Source: Microbacterium bovistercoris (GTDB taxonomy: Bacteria; Actinomycetota; Actinomycetes; Actinomycetales; Microbacteriaceae). From it: DNA of 64,000 bases. The stretch spans positions 248,001 to 312,000 of the forward strand of contig NZ_QUAB01000046.1 of assembly GCF_003387575.1 (NCBI RefSeq). Reading direction: 5' to 3'. Shown piece after piece: positions 18,380 to 27,396 of the stretch. A model generated the notes under the pieces. It saw nothing but the letters and a program-made list of their open reading frames with translations. It had not been told where the DNA came from and searched no databases. The position numbers were made by a program, and so were the translations under genes. Each line of letters starts with the position of its first letter. The first letter of the stretch is position 1.

Positions 18380-18850
18380 TCATCCGATCGCGATGCCGAG
18401 CACCGCTCCGACGATCATCCACGGACCGAAGGCGATGCGGGTGCTGCGATCGGCTCTGCGCAGCGCCATGAGCGCGAGCGCGTACAGCGCGCCGAGCACG
18501 AAGGCCGACGCGGCACCGATGACGAGAGCCTGCCAGCCGTGCCAGCCCAGCACGAGCCCGATCACCGCCGCGAGCTTCACGTCGCCGCCGCCGACCCCCT
18601 GCCTGCTCGCCAGCCGCATCACCGCGTAGAAGCCCGCCAGCAGCAGCATCCCGAGCAGCGATCGCACCAGTCGTGCGATGTCGCCGGTCGCCGGCGCCTC
18701 CACGATCACCAGCACCAGCAGCACGCCGAGCGTGGGCAGCACGATGCGGTTCGGCAGCCGGTGCGTGCGGGCGTCGATGACGAGGAGCCACGCCCCGACA
18801 CCGACCAGGGCGATGTGCACCAGGCCGGCGATGATCGCGTGGAGTGTCAC
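18380..18850 (-). CDS. A24 family prepilin peptidase, short form
   Basis: A 156-residue membrane aspartyl protease with about five or six helices. The two catalytic aspartates are D26 (IDARTHRLPN) and D90 in GVGGGD. The N-terminal methylase domain of classical PilD is absent, as in Flp/Tad-type and many actinobacterial peptidases. GTG 18850 follows TAGCCT (18857-18862, reverse strand) by 6 bases. No pilin or Tad secretion genes are nearby, so its substrates lie elsewhere. Confidence 0.82.
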   Translation of the reverse strand: MTLHAIIAGLVHIALVGVGAWLLVIDARTHRLPNRIVLPTLGVLLVLVIVEAPATGDIARLVRSLLGMLLLAGFYAVMRLASRQGVGGGDVKLAAVIGLVLGWHGWQALVIGAASAFVLGALYALALMALRRADRSTRIAFGPWMIVGAVLGIAIG

Positions 18851-18904
18851 CTTCGCAGGCTATGCGACTCCGCCGACCGGCGGGGACACCCTGTGGACAA
18901 CAGG

Positions 18905-19195
18905 TCAGAGATCGAGGATCTCGAGCTCGACGACCACGGTGCCGCCCTCCTCGATCGCCTCGGCGCTGCGAACCTGTTTCTTCAACGGCAGCACGTAGCC
19001 GTCGCGGCCAGGGAAGATGGAGGTCGCCCATTCGGTGTCGCCGATCCGTGCGCGTACCCGCAGCGACCCGAACCCGCGTGGTGGCGAGGGCAGCTCCCTG
19101 ATCTCCTGCGAGAGATCCTCCGGCATGACCGCGAAGAACCAGGCCTCGGTCCGGGCATCCCATCGGACCACGTCGCTCTCATACTCGATCCGCAT
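18905..19195 (-). CDS. DUF1905 domain protein
   Basis: A 96-residue beta-rich protein with WFFAVMPEDLSQEIRE, GFGSLRVRARIGDTEWATS and LPLKKQVRSAEAIEEG, the pattern of DUF1905. The function is not known. ATG 19195 follows TACTCT (19202-19207, reverse strand) by 6 bases. Confidence 0.8.
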   Translation of the reverse strand: MRIEYESDVVRWDARTEAWFFAVMPEDLSQEIRELPSPPRGFGSLRVRARIGDTEWATSIFPGRDGYVLPLKKQVRSAEAIEEGGTVVVELEILDL

Positions 19196-19271
19196 GCCCT
19201 CAGAGTAGCCCTGTGCCTTCGAGACGCGATGTCGGATGTCCTATTTACGATCTGAGATGAACTTGAATTGT

Positions 19272-19287
19272 TCGAATATCTCTTCGA
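19272..19287 (+). promoter_or_regulatory. Degenerate LexA (SOS) box
   Basis: TCGAATATCTCTTCGA matches the actinobacterial consensus TCGAAC-N4-GTTCGA at both TCGAA/TTCGA arms with correct spacing, with one mismatch per arm. It lies 11 bases before the imuA' start, just where SOS control of this cassette is expected. Confidence 0.55.
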
Positions 19288-19297
19288 GGATGGATGC

Positions 19298-20017
19298 ATG
19301 GGGATCGGCACTCTGCGAGCACTCTCCCCCGCCGACGAGCGGGCGGGCGAGATCCTGCGCCTGCGCCGCGAGATCGGGCGGATGCAGCGGGTGCGCAGCG
19401 ATGAGAAGGTGCTGCCGGTGCCGTCCGCACTGGAGCAGATCCTGCCCGGCGGAGGCCTCGCAGCGGGAACGGTGTACTCGGTCTCACCCTCGCTGAGCCT
19501 GATCTTCGCGCTGCTCAGCACTTCTTCCCAGCGCGGCTCGTGGTGCGCGGCGGTCGGCATGCCGGACCTCGGCGTCGAGGCCGCGGCCGCCGCGGGGATC
19601 GACCTCGAGCGCCTGGTGCTCGTGCCCGACCCCGGCCCGCGCTGGCTGGCCGTGGTGTCGGCACTGGCCGAGATCGTCCCGCTCATCGCGGTGCGTCCGG
19701 GGGCGCCGCCGCAGGAGGCCGAGTCGGCCCGCCTCGCCGCCCGGTTGCGCGACCGCGGCTGCACGGTGCTGGCCACCTCGCCCTGGCCGCAGAGCGAGGG
19801 TCTGATCAGCCTGCACGACCCGCAGTGGGAGGGGCTCGGCGAGGGGTGGGGGCTGCTCGAGGACCGCACGGTGACCGTCACGGCGCAGACCCGCACCCGC
19901 CCGCGGCCGCAGAGCGTGCGGGTGCGCCTGCCCGGGCGGCTCGGCGCCGTGGAGCAGGTCGAGCAGGCAGCCCCTGCACCGATCCCCCTCGACACGAGAT
20001 GGGCGGCGGCAGGATGA
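19298..20017 (+). CDS. imuA': ImuA'-like RecA-related mutagenesis protein
   Basis: A 239-residue accessory factor of the inducible mutasome; in mycobacteria it interacts with RecA and ImuB. It shows an early LRREIGRMQ helix, a LPGGGLAAGTVYSV segment where RecA has its Walker A (degenerate here), and a C-terminal RVRLPGRLG stretch. The frame is open from TTG 19268, inside the LexA box, but ATG 19298 has GAGGA 7 bases upstream. The stop overlaps the imuB start as ATGA. Confidence 0.8.
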   Translation: MGIGTLRALSPADERAGEILRLRREIGRMQRVRSDEKVLPVPSALEQILPGGGLAAGTVYSVSPSLSLIFALLSTSSQRGSWCAAVGMPDLGVEAAAAAGIDLERLVLVPDPGPRWLAVVSALAEIVPLIAVRPGAPPQEAESARLAARLRDRGCTVLATSPWPQSEGLISLHDPQWEGLGEGWGLLEDRTVTVTAQTRTRPRPQSVRVRLPGRLGAVEQVEQAAPAPIPLDTRWAAAG

Positions 20018-21564
20018 TCCCCTCGAGCAGGATGCACGTGCTGCGGTTCCCGGACTGGCCGCTGCGGGCGGTGCTGGGCGAGCCGCCGCCGCATCCGCCG
20101 GTCGCCCTGGTGCGGCAGAACACCGTCGTCGCGAGCACCGCCTCTGCCCGCGCGCTGGGTGTGCGCGTCGGCCAGCGCCGGCGGCTCGCGCAGGGGCGCG
20201 CGCCGTCACTGCGGATGCTGCCGCACGATCCCGCTCAGGAGGAGCGGGCGTTCGTCCCGGTGCTGCGCCTCATCGAGCAGCACGCACCCGGGGTGCTGCT
20301 GCTGCGCCCGGGGATGGCCGCGCTGCGCTCGCGGGGCGTTTCCCGATTCCACGGCGGAGAGGCCGAGGCCGCCGATGCGCTGCTCGCCGTGCTCGCGGAG
20401 GAGGGATATCCCGAGGCGCTGATCGGCGTCGCCGACGGCGCATTCACCGCCGAGCTGGCGGCTCTGCGCGCCGAGGGCGAGTCCGCCCGCCGGGCGATCG
20501 TGCCCGTCGGCGGATCGCGTGTCTTCCTCGCCCCTGTTCCGGTGGCCGCCCTCGGCGATGAGGAGCTGGCGAGCCTGCTCGCCCGCCTCGGGGTGCACAC
20601 CCTGGGTGAGTTCGCCGCGCTGGGCGAAGGTGCGGTGCGCGACCGGTTCGGCGAGCACGGCGCACGGCTGCACGCCCTCGCACAGGGATCGGACTCCCGT
20701 CCGGTGCAGCCCCGTCCGCCCGACCCTGAGCTGGCCGGGGAGGTCGGGTTCGACGCCCCGCTCGGGCAGGCCGATCAGATCGCGTTCGCCGTGCGGCAGA
20801 CGGCGGATGCCGTGATGCTGGCTCTGGCCGACGCCTCCGTGGTGTGCACCGAGGTGCGCATCGATCTGACCGATGACGACGGCAGGGTGAACTCGCGCAC
20901 CTGGCTGCATCCGACCTGTTTCGAGGCCGCCGACCTCGTCGACCGGGTGCGCTGGCAGCTCGAGGCCCTCGCCGCAGACGCCCGCGACGACGACCATGAC
21001 GCCGCTCATGCGTTCCGCGGGATCGTCGGGGTGCGCATCGCCCCGACTGCGGTCGACGACGCCGCGCACCATCAACCCGCGCTGTTCGGCCAGGCGAGCG
21101 ACGAGCGCCTGCACCACGCCCTCTCACGGGTGCAGACGATCGTGGGGCACCGCGGCGTGGTCACCGCCGCCGTGGCCGGCGGTCGCTGGCTGTCCGACCG
21201 GCAGGTGCTCACCCCCTGGGGTGAGCGTTCCGTCGCCCCGCGCGACCCTGCCCGCCCCTGGCCGGGAAGCCTGCCCGGCCCGCATCCGGCAGAGGTCTTC
21301 GACCCGCCCCGGCCGATCCGGGTGCGTGCGGCCGGAGACGCCGTCATCGAGGTCGACGAGCGGGGCGCGCTCTCGGCCGCGCCCGCCTTCGTCGAGGATG
21401 CGGCGGTGGCCTCCTGGGCCGGGCCGTGGCCGATGCGGGAGCACCGCTGGGACGCCGCCCGGTCCCGCAGCGGGCACCGCTTCCAGTTGGTCGACGAGCG
21501 TCAGCGCGCCTGGCTGGTCGTGCTCTCCGATGAGGGATGGCTGGCGGAAGGACGGTACCGCTGA
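20014..21564 (+). CDS. imuB: ImuB-like Y-family DNA polymerase homologue
   Basis: A 516-residue DinB-related protein that acts as the adaptor of the mutasome, not as its polymerase. The N-terminus (MHVLRFPDWPLRA) replaces the catalytic Asp motif of active Y-family enzymes, the fingers/palm-like region follows, and a beta-clamp binding motif QPALFG lies near residue 354. ATG 20014 overlaps the imuA' stop; ATG 20032 is a second candidate six codons later. It is translationally coupled to dnaE2 by a 1-base overlap. Confidence 0.86.
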   Translation: MIPSSRMHVLRFPDWPLRAVLGEPPPHPPVALVRQNTVVASTASARALGVRVGQRRRLAQGRAPSLRMLPHDPAQEERAFVPVLRLIEQHAPGVLLLRPGMAALRSRGVSRFHGGEAEAADALLAVLAEEGYPEALIGVADGAFTAELAALRAEGESARRAIVPVGGSRVFLAPVPVAALGDEELASLLARLGVHTLGEFAALGEGAVRDRFGEHGARLHALAQGSDSRPVQPRPPDPELAGEVGFDAPLGQADQIAFAVRQTADAVMLALADASVVCTEVRIDLTDDDGRVNSRTWLHPTCFEAADLVDRVRWQLEALAADARDDDHDAAHAFRGIVGVRIAPTAVDDAAHHQPALFGQASDERLHHALSRVQTIVGHRGVVTAAVAGGRWLSDRQVLTPWGERSVAPRDPARPWPGSLPGPHPAEVFDPPRPIRVRAAGDAVIEVDERGALSAAPAFVEDAAVASWAGPWPMREHRWDAARSRSGHRFQLVDERQRAWLVVLSDEGWLAEGRYR

Positions 21565-24500
21565 TGGGCTGGCACAACCCCGAGTTCACCTGGGCCGAGC
21601 TGGAGCGAACGCTCAGCGACCCCACCGCACCGCCGTCCGCCGAGCCCCTCGGCACCCGCATCGACCCCGGTCCGCTCAGCCGGCACCGTGCACCCATCAC
21701 CCGGCCGCCGGTGGAGCGCCCCGACGACGCCGTCCCCTACGCCGAGCTGCACGCCCACTCGTCGTTCTCCTTCCTCGACGGGGCCTCCTCCCCCGACGAT
21801 CTGCTCGCCGAGGCAGAGCGTCTGGGGCTCACTGCCCTTGCGATCACCGACCACGACGGGTTCTACGGCGCGGCACGGTTCGCCGAGGTCGCCGAGCTGA
21901 CCGGTGTGCAGACGGTGTTCGGCGCCGAGCTCTCCCTCGATCTGCCCACGCCGCAGAACGGCATCCCCGATCCGGTCGGCGACCACCTGCTCGTGCTCGC
22001 CCGTGGGCTGGAGGGATACCGGCGGCTGTCCTGGGCGATCACGCAGGCGCAGCTGCGCGGCGGCGAGAAGGGCCGCCCCGTCTACGACCTGGACGAGCTC
22101 GCGGCGAGCGCGGAGGGGCACTGGACGATCCTCACCGGATGCCGCAAGGGCGGCGTCCGCCGGGGACTCGCCCGCGGCGATGCGCGGACCCCGCTGCGGC
22201 GCCTGGTGGATCTGTTCGGCAGGGATCAGGTCGTCGTCGAGCTGATCGACCACGGCGATCCGGGCGACACCGGCCGCAACGACTCCCTGGCCTCCCTGGC
22301 AAGCGAGCTGCGTCTGCCGGTCGTGGCCACCAACAACGTGCACTACGCCGCCCCCGCGCAGGCCGGCCTCGCCGAGGCCGTGGCATCCGTGCGGGCCACA
22401 CGCAGCATGGACGACCTGGACGGCTGGCTGCCGGTGCACGGCTCGGCGCATCTGCGCAGCGGGGCGGAGATGACCGAGCGCTTCCGCCGGTACCCCGGCG
22501 CGATCACGCAGAGCCTGCGGATCGCGGAGGACTGCGCCTTCCCGTTGCGCAAGGCGAAGCCCGACCTGCCCCGCCTGGACATCCCCGGCGGCATCCCTCC
22601 GATGCAGCATCTGCGCGAGCTCGTGTGGGCGGCGGTGCCGGAGCGGTATCCGCGGCTCGACGCCGACGGCCGCTCGCGCATCGAACGGGAGCTGAACGTC
22701 ATCGAGGAGAAGGACTTCCCCGGGTACTTCCTCATCGTGCACGGCATCGTCGAAGAGGCGCGGCGCCGGGGCATCCTCTGTCAGGGCCGTGGGTCGGCCG
22801 CGGCGAGCGCGGTCTGCTATCTGCTGGGCATCACCGCGGTCGATCCGGTCCTGTACCGGCTCCCCTTCGAGCGCTTCCTCGCCACCACGCGCACCGAGGA
22901 GCCCGACATCGACGTGGACTTCGACTCCGGCCGGCGCGAGGAGATCATCCAGTGGGTGTTCCAGACCTACGGCCGCGATCGCGCCGCGCAGGTGGCCAAC
23001 GTCATCCAGTACCGTCCGAAGAACGCGGTGCGCGACATGGCCAGGGCTCTCGGTCACTCCCCCGGTCAGCAGGACGCCTGGTCGAAGCAGGTCGACGGCT
23101 GGAGCGCGGGCATCGAGGTGCCCGCGGGCACCGACATCCCGGGTGACGTGCTCGCCTACGCCGGCGAGCTGCTGAAGGCACCCCGGCACCTCGGAATCCA
23201 CTCCGGCGGGATGGTGCTGACCGCCCAACCCGTCGGCGAGGTGGTGCCCGTCGAGCATGCCCGGATGGAGGACCGCACCGTCATCCAGTGGGACAAGGAC
23301 GACGCCGCCTCGATGGGACTGGTGAAGTTCGACCTGCTGGGACTGGGGATGCTGGCCGCGCTGCGGCACTGCTTCGACCTGGTCGAGCAGGCCACCGGTG
23401 AGGTCTGGACGCTCGCCTCGCTCCCCAAGGAGGAGCCGGCGGTGTACGACATGCTCTGCAGGGCCGACTCGATCGGGGTGTTCCAGGTGGAGTCCCGCGC
23501 GCAGATGGGGCTGCTCCCCCGGCTGCAGCCCCGGGAGTTCTACGAGCTGGCCGTGCAGATCGCGCTCATCCGGCCCGGCCCCATCCAGGGCGGGGCCGTG
23601 CATCCGTTCGTGCGGCGGAAGATGGGGCAGGACGAGGTGACCTACGCGCATCCCGACCTCGAACCCGTCCTGAAGCGCACCCTGGGCATCCCGGTGTTCC
23701 AGGAGCAGCTCATCCAGATGGCCACGACCCTCGGCGACTGCACGGCCGACGAGGCCGACCTGCTGCGCCGGGCGATGGGATCCAAGCGCGGAATGGAGAA
23801 GATCGAGCGGATCAGTGAGTCGCTGTATGCGGGGATGGCGCGGCGGGGCCTCAGCAAGGAGGCCTCCGATCGCATCTACGCGCAGATCCAGGCGTTCTCG
23901 AACTTCGGCTTCGCCGAGTCGCACTCCCTCTCCTTCGCCCTGCTCGTGTACGCCAGCTCGTGGCTGAAGCTGCACTATCCAGCGGCGTTCCTCGCCGGCC
24001 TGCTGCGGTCGCAGCCGATGGGGTTCTACTCCGCCTCGACGCTGACAGCCGACGCACGCCGCCACGGCGTGAAGGTGCTGCGGCCCGACCTGCATCTGTC
24101 GGGCGCGACCGAGACGCTGGAGCGGATCGAGGACGGCACCGCCCCCACCGGCCTCGACGCCTGTCTCGCAGCACCTCAGCCTCCGATCGCCCCCTTCGAC
24201 CGCACCGCCCCCGACGAGTCCGCCGCGCATCGGCGAGACGGCCGATTCGCGGTGCGCCTCGGCCTTTCCGGGGTACGCGGCATCGGCACGCCCCTGGCCG
24301 AGCGGATCGTCGCCTCCCGTGAGCAGGACGGCCCCTACCGCGACCTGCACGACCTCGTGCGGCGCACGGATGCCACCGCCGCCCAGCTCGAGGCGCTCGC
24401 CACCGCCGGGGCTTTCGAGTGCCTGGGGCTGAGCCGGCGCGAGGCGATCTGGACGGCGGGCGCAGCCGCCGAGGACCGTGCACGCTACCTGCCCGGCACG

Positions 24501-24950
24501 ACGATCGCCGTACAGCCGCCGCTGTTCCCCGACCAGACCGGGTACGAGCGGCTGTCCGCCGACCTCTGGGCCACAGGAGTGTCCACCGACGACCATCCGA
24601 TGGCGCACTTCCGCACCGCGCTGAACGAGCGCGGGGTGCTGACCTCCGAGCGACTGCGCACCCACGAGCAGGGCCGCCGCATCGAGGTGGCGGGCATCGT
24701 CACGCACCGGCAGCGGCCGGCGACGGCGAGCGGCATCACGTTCCTGAACCTCGAGGACGAGCACGGCATGGTGAACGTGATCTGCTCGGCGGGCGTCTGG
24801 GGGCGCTATCGCCGGATCGCCCGCGACTCCCCTGCGCTCATCGTCCGCGGCATCCTGGAGCGCTCCCCCGAAGGCGTGGCCAACGTGCTGGCCGACGCCT
24901 TCGAGGATCTGCGCACCGGGCTGGAGCACCGGTCACGGGACTTCCGCTGA
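21564..24950 (+). CDS. dnaE2: Error-prone DNA polymerase III alpha subunit
   Basis: A 1128-residue C-family polymerase that performs damage-induced mutagenic synthesis with ImuA' and ImuB. The PHP domain starts at about residue 66 (YAELHAHSSFSFLDG). Palm carboxylates are in PDIDVDFDSGRR and the KFDLLGLGML block, and a C-terminal OB domain includes GITFLNLEDEHGMVNV. It ends without the clamp-binding tail of DnaE1. The ATG overlaps the imuB stop; an upstream in-frame start at 21537 would lie inside imuB. It converges on the ridA-like gene. Confidence 0.94.
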   Translation: MGWHNPEFTWAELERTLSDPTAPPSAEPLGTRIDPGPLSRHRAPITRPPVERPDDAVPYAELHAHSSFSFLDGASSPDDLLAEAERLGLTALAITDHDGFYGAARFAEVAELTGVQTVFGAELSLDLPTPQNGIPDPVGDHLLVLARGLEGYRRLSWAITQAQLRGGEKGRPVYDLDELAASAEGHWTILTGCRKGGVRRGLARGDARTPLRRLVDLFGRDQVVVELIDHGDPGDTGRNDSLASLASELRLPVVATNNVHYAAPAQAGLAEAVASVRATRSMDDLDGWLPVHGSAHLRSGAEMTERFRRYPGAITQSLRIAEDCAFPLRKAKPDLPRLDIPGGIPPMQHLRELVWAAVPERYPRLDADGRSRIERELNVIEEKDFPGYFLIVHGIVEEARRRGILCQGRGSAAASAVCYLLGITAVDPVLYRLPFERFLATTRTEEPDIDVDFDSGRREEIIQWVFQTYGRDRAAQVANVIQYRPKNAVRDMARALGHSPGQQDAWSKQVDGWSAGIEVPAGTDIPGDVLAYAGELLKAPRHLGIHSGGMVLTAQPVGEVVPVEHARMEDRTVIQWDKDDAASMGLVKFDLLGLGMLAALRHCFDLVEQATGEVWTLASLPKEEPAVYDMLCRADSIGVFQVESRAQMGLLPRLQPREFYELAVQIALIRPGPIQGGAVHPFVRRKMGQDEVTYAHPDLEPVLKRTLGIPVFQEQLIQMATTLGDCTADEADLLRRAMGSKRGMEKIERISESLYAGMARRGLSKEASDRIYAQIQAFSNFGFAESHSLSFALLVYASSWLKLHYPAAFLAGLLRSQPMGFYSASTLTADARRHGVKVLRPDLHLSGATETLERIEDGTAPTGLDACLAAPQPPIAPFDRTAPDESAAHRRDGRFAVRLGLSGVRGIGTPLAERIVASREQDGPYRDLHDLVRRTDATAAQLEALATAGAFECLGLSRREAIWTAGAAAEDRARYLPGTTIAVQPPLFPDQTGYERLSADLWATGVSTDDHPMAHFRTALNERGVLTSERLRTHEQGRRIEVAGIVTHRQRPATASGITFLNLEDEHGMVNVICSAGVWGRYRRIARDSPALIVRGILERSPEGVANVLADAFEDLRTGLEHRSRDFR

Positions 24951-24969
24951 CCGCCGCCCCGGGCGACGT

Positions 24970-25365
24970 TCAGGCGACCGCCGTGCCCTCCAGCTCGACC
25001 AGCTGCCCGGGGACCGCGAGCCGGCTCACACCGAGCATCGTCGTCGTGGGGGCGACCCCAGCCGCTCCCAGCCGAGCGGCGAGCAGCCCGTAGTGTGGGA
25101 ACAGCGCATCGACGTCGGTCGTGTACACATTCAGCCGGATGAGGTGCGCCACAGTCATACCGGCCTCGGCGAGCACCGCCTCGAGGTTCTCCAGGCTGAG
25201 GGCGAGCTGGGCCGCCATGTCGCCGTCGTGCAGCGGCCTGCCCTCGGGGCTCATCGAGGTCTGCCCCGAGATGTACAGGGTCCTGGTATGTCCCGTGACC
25301 GTCTCTCCCTGGTTGAAACCCAGTTCCGTCGACCACGTCACCGGGTTGATAGCCGTGCGTTTCAT
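24970..25365 (-). CDS. RidA family protein (enamine/imine deaminase-like)
   Basis: A 131-residue member of the YjgF/YER057c/UK114 family, many of which hydrolyse reactive enamines from amino-acid metabolism. Blocks seen are YISGQTSMSPEGRPLHDGDM, ALENLEAVLAEAG-like helix and the RLNVYTTD segment bearing the usual Arg; the closing part reads VELEGTAVA. ATG 25365 has a GGAGAAG site; the frame is open 34 codons further without support. It is divergent from a WYL regulator, which probably controls it. Confidence 0.85.
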   Translation of the reverse strand: MKRTAINPVTWSTELGFNQGETVTGHTRTLYISGQTSMSPEGRPLHDGDMAAQLALSLENLEAVLAEAGMTVAHLIRLNVYTTDVDALFPHYGLLAARLGAAGVAPTTTMLGVSRLAVPGQLVELEGTAVA

Positions 25366-25485
25366 CGTCTTCTCCGCTTCCTGTCGTGCTGGTTCGGATG
25401 CCGGCAGCCGCGCGTTTCGCGGCTCGTCTCGGCATCCTCCGATGACTCTTCCGAAGAAACACGACATCCTCTGTCAGGTATCGGC

Positions 25486-25491
25486 TAGATT
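25486..25491 (+). promoter_or_regulatory. -10 box of the WYL regulator gene
   Basis: TAGATT lies 6 bases before the ATG at 25498 in the divergent spacer with the RidA gene. Confidence 0.5.
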
Positions 25492-25497
25492 CTCCGC

Positions 25498-26484
25498 ATG
25501 CGCGCCGACCGGCTGGTCTCCCTCGTCCTGCTGCTGCGGCAGCGCGGACGGATGACCGCTCCGGCGCTGGCCCGCGAGCTGGAGGTCTCGACGCGCACGA
25601 TCCTGCGTGACATCGAGGCGCTGTCCTTCGCCGGAGTCCCGGTGTATGCGGAAAGGGGCCGGCACGGCGGCTTCGCGCTGCTGCCCGGCTTCCGCACGGA
25701 ACTCACGGGCCTGAACCAGAACGAGGCACTCGCCCTGCTCGCTGCTGTGTCGCACCGCGGTGAGCACGCCTTCGGACTCGGCGCGGCCGCGAGCGCAGCG
25801 ACCCGGAAGGTGCGCGATGCGATCCCTGAGAGCCACCGGCCACAGCTGGATGCCGCTGCCGGGCGCCTTCTCATCGATCCCGAGACCGATCTGCTCGCAC
25901 GCCGACCGCCCCGCGAGGCTGTCCCTGCCGAGGTCCTCTCCGCGGTGCGGAGCGCCGTCCTCGCCGGGCGACGACTACGGATCCACTACGCCACCGCAGA
26001 CCGGGCACCCGCCTGGCGGGTCGTCGATCCGATCGGGCTGGTCGCCGTCCGCGAGAAGGGCTATCTGCTGGCCACCGTCTCCGGCTCCGACCGCACGTAT
26101 CGGCTGTCGCGGATCCTCGCCGCGGAGGAGCTCGATGAGCCGGCTGTGCGCCCGGCCTCCGTCGACCTCGAGCAACTCTGGAACGAGCGCAGCGCGCGCT
26201 TCCGCGCCGGGGATGATCAGGTCACCGTGACGGTTCTGCTGGTCCCGGCGCGCCGCGAGGATCTCGCCGGAACCGCGATCTCCTTCCGGTCGGAGCGCCC
26301 CGGGCGCGACGGACGGATCGTGGTGGAGGCGGTGTTCCAGGACCTACGCCACGCGGAGTGGAGCATCTGGACCCTCGGCACCGATGCCGAGGCGCTGGCC
26401 CCGATCGCGTTGAGGGAGCTTCTGCATCAGCGGGCGTGTCGACTGGCGCAGCGGTACGAGGGGCCGGCGTCGGCACTGCCGTGA
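25498..26484 (+). CDS. HTH and WYL domain transcriptional regulator
   Basis: A 328-residue YafY-type regulator. The N-terminal winged helix (LVSLVLLLRQRGRMTAPAL, then TRTILRDIEALSFAGVPVY) is followed by a helical linker and a WYL ligand-sensing domain (about 138-210: LRIHYATADRAPAWRVVDPIGLVAVREKGYLL in sequence order, with RTYRLSRI closing). The context, divergent with one RidA-family gene, suggests regulation of that gene by a small ligand. The ATG is placed by the TAGATT box 6 bases upstream. Confidence 0.88.
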   Translation: MRADRLVSLVLLLRQRGRMTAPALARELEVSTRTILRDIEALSFAGVPVYAERGRHGGFALLPGFRTELTGLNQNEALALLAAVSHRGEHAFGLGAAASAATRKVRDAIPESHRPQLDAAAGRLLIDPETDLLARRPPREAVPAEVLSAVRSAVLAGRRLRIHYATADRAPAWRVVDPIGLVAVREKGYLLATVSGSDRTYRLSRILAAEELDEPAVRPASVDLEQLWNERSARFRAGDDQVTVTVLLVPARREDLAGTAISFRSERPGRDGRIVVEAVFQDLRHAEWSIWTLGTDAEALAPIALRELLHQRACRLAQRYEGPASALP

Positions 26485-26493
26485 TCCGGAAGC

Positions 26494-27396
26494 TCAGCCC
26501 GCCCGTCCCGCCCGCGCCGACCAGCGCCCGCGATCCTTCGCCACCTCGATCGGATGCCGGAACGCCCGGGAGATCGTCTCGGTGGTGAGCGCCTCGTCGA
26601 CGGCGCCGGCTGCGACCACCGCCCCGTCGGAGATGACCAGGGCGTGCGTGGTCGTCTCCGGCAGCTCCTCGAGGTGATGCGTCACCAGGATGCTGGTCAT
26701 CTCCGGGTCATGCCGGACGAGTCCGTCCACGGTCTCGAGGAACTGCTCCCTGGCCGCGACGTCGAGTCCTGTGGTCGGCTCGTCCAGAAGCAGCAGGTCG
26801 GGTCGGATCACCAGAGCTCGGGCGATCAGCGCCCGGCCGCGCTCACCCTGGGACATCGTGAACCAGTTCGCCTCCCGGCGATCGCCGAGCCCCACGACGT
26901 CGAGCATCTCCCACGCGCGCTCCACCTCGTCGGCCTGCGGCGCCCAGCGCATCGGCGTCTCCACCGTTCCGGTGAGGCCGGTGAGCACCACCTCGGTCGC
27001 CGACAGCGGCGAGTCCAGCGGATGCCGCGGATTCACGTGCCCGATCCGCCGGCGCAGCGTCTGCAGGTCGACCCGGCCGATCCTGCTGCCCAGCACGTCG
27101 ACGGTTCCCTCACTCGGATGCGACACGGCCCCGCAGAAGCTCAGGATCGTGCTCTTGCCCGCACCGTTCGGCCCGAGCAGCGCCCACCTCTCGCCCGCCC
27201 GCACGGTGACCGTGATGCCACGGAGGATGGGGCGGCCGCCTCGCCGGAAGTGCACGTCGCGCAGCTCGAGGACGGCAGACGCCGCAGATGCGGGCTCGCA
27301 CCTCGCCGTCGTCGCGGACGAAGGCCCACGCTCAGCCTCCGTCAAGGATGCCGGTCGCGCCGCCGTCGCCACCGGCGGCGGCTCGGGCGCCGTCAT
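26494..27396 (-). CDS. ABC transporter ATP-binding protein, no partner permease
   Basis: A 300-residue single ABC cassette with an unusually long Ala/Pro/Ser-rich N-terminal extension (about 40 residues). It has Walker A GPNGAGKST, a signature MSQGERGRALIARAL in place of LSGGQ, Walker B LLLLDEPTTGLD and the H-loop VTHHLEELP. The MSQGE variant occurs in YlmA/ModF-like ATPases that act without a dedicated membrane subunit. The ATG overlaps the stop of the GntR gene (ATGA), so the pair is coupled. No permease or binding protein is encoded nearby, and the substrate is unknown. Confidence 0.84.
   Translation of the reverse strand: MTAPEPPPVATAARPASLTEAERGPSSATTARCEPASAASAVLELRDVHFRRGGRPILRGITVTVRAGERWALLGPNGAGKSTILSFCGAVSHPSEGTVDVLGSRIGRVDLQTLRRRIGHVNPRHPLDSPLSATEVVLTGLTGTVETPMRWAPQADEVERAWEMLDVVGLGDRREANWFTMSQGERGRALIARALVIRPDLLLLDEPTTGLDVAAREQFLETVDGLVRHDPEMTSILVTHHLEELPETTTHALVISDGAVVAAGAVDEALTTETISRAFRHPIEVAKDRGRWSARAGRAG

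Noticed and set aside
19262..19274. GAAC-N7-GTTC as a LexA box before imuA'
   Set aside because: The spacing should be 4 bases; the overlapping TCGAA-N6-TTCGA has the correct geometry.
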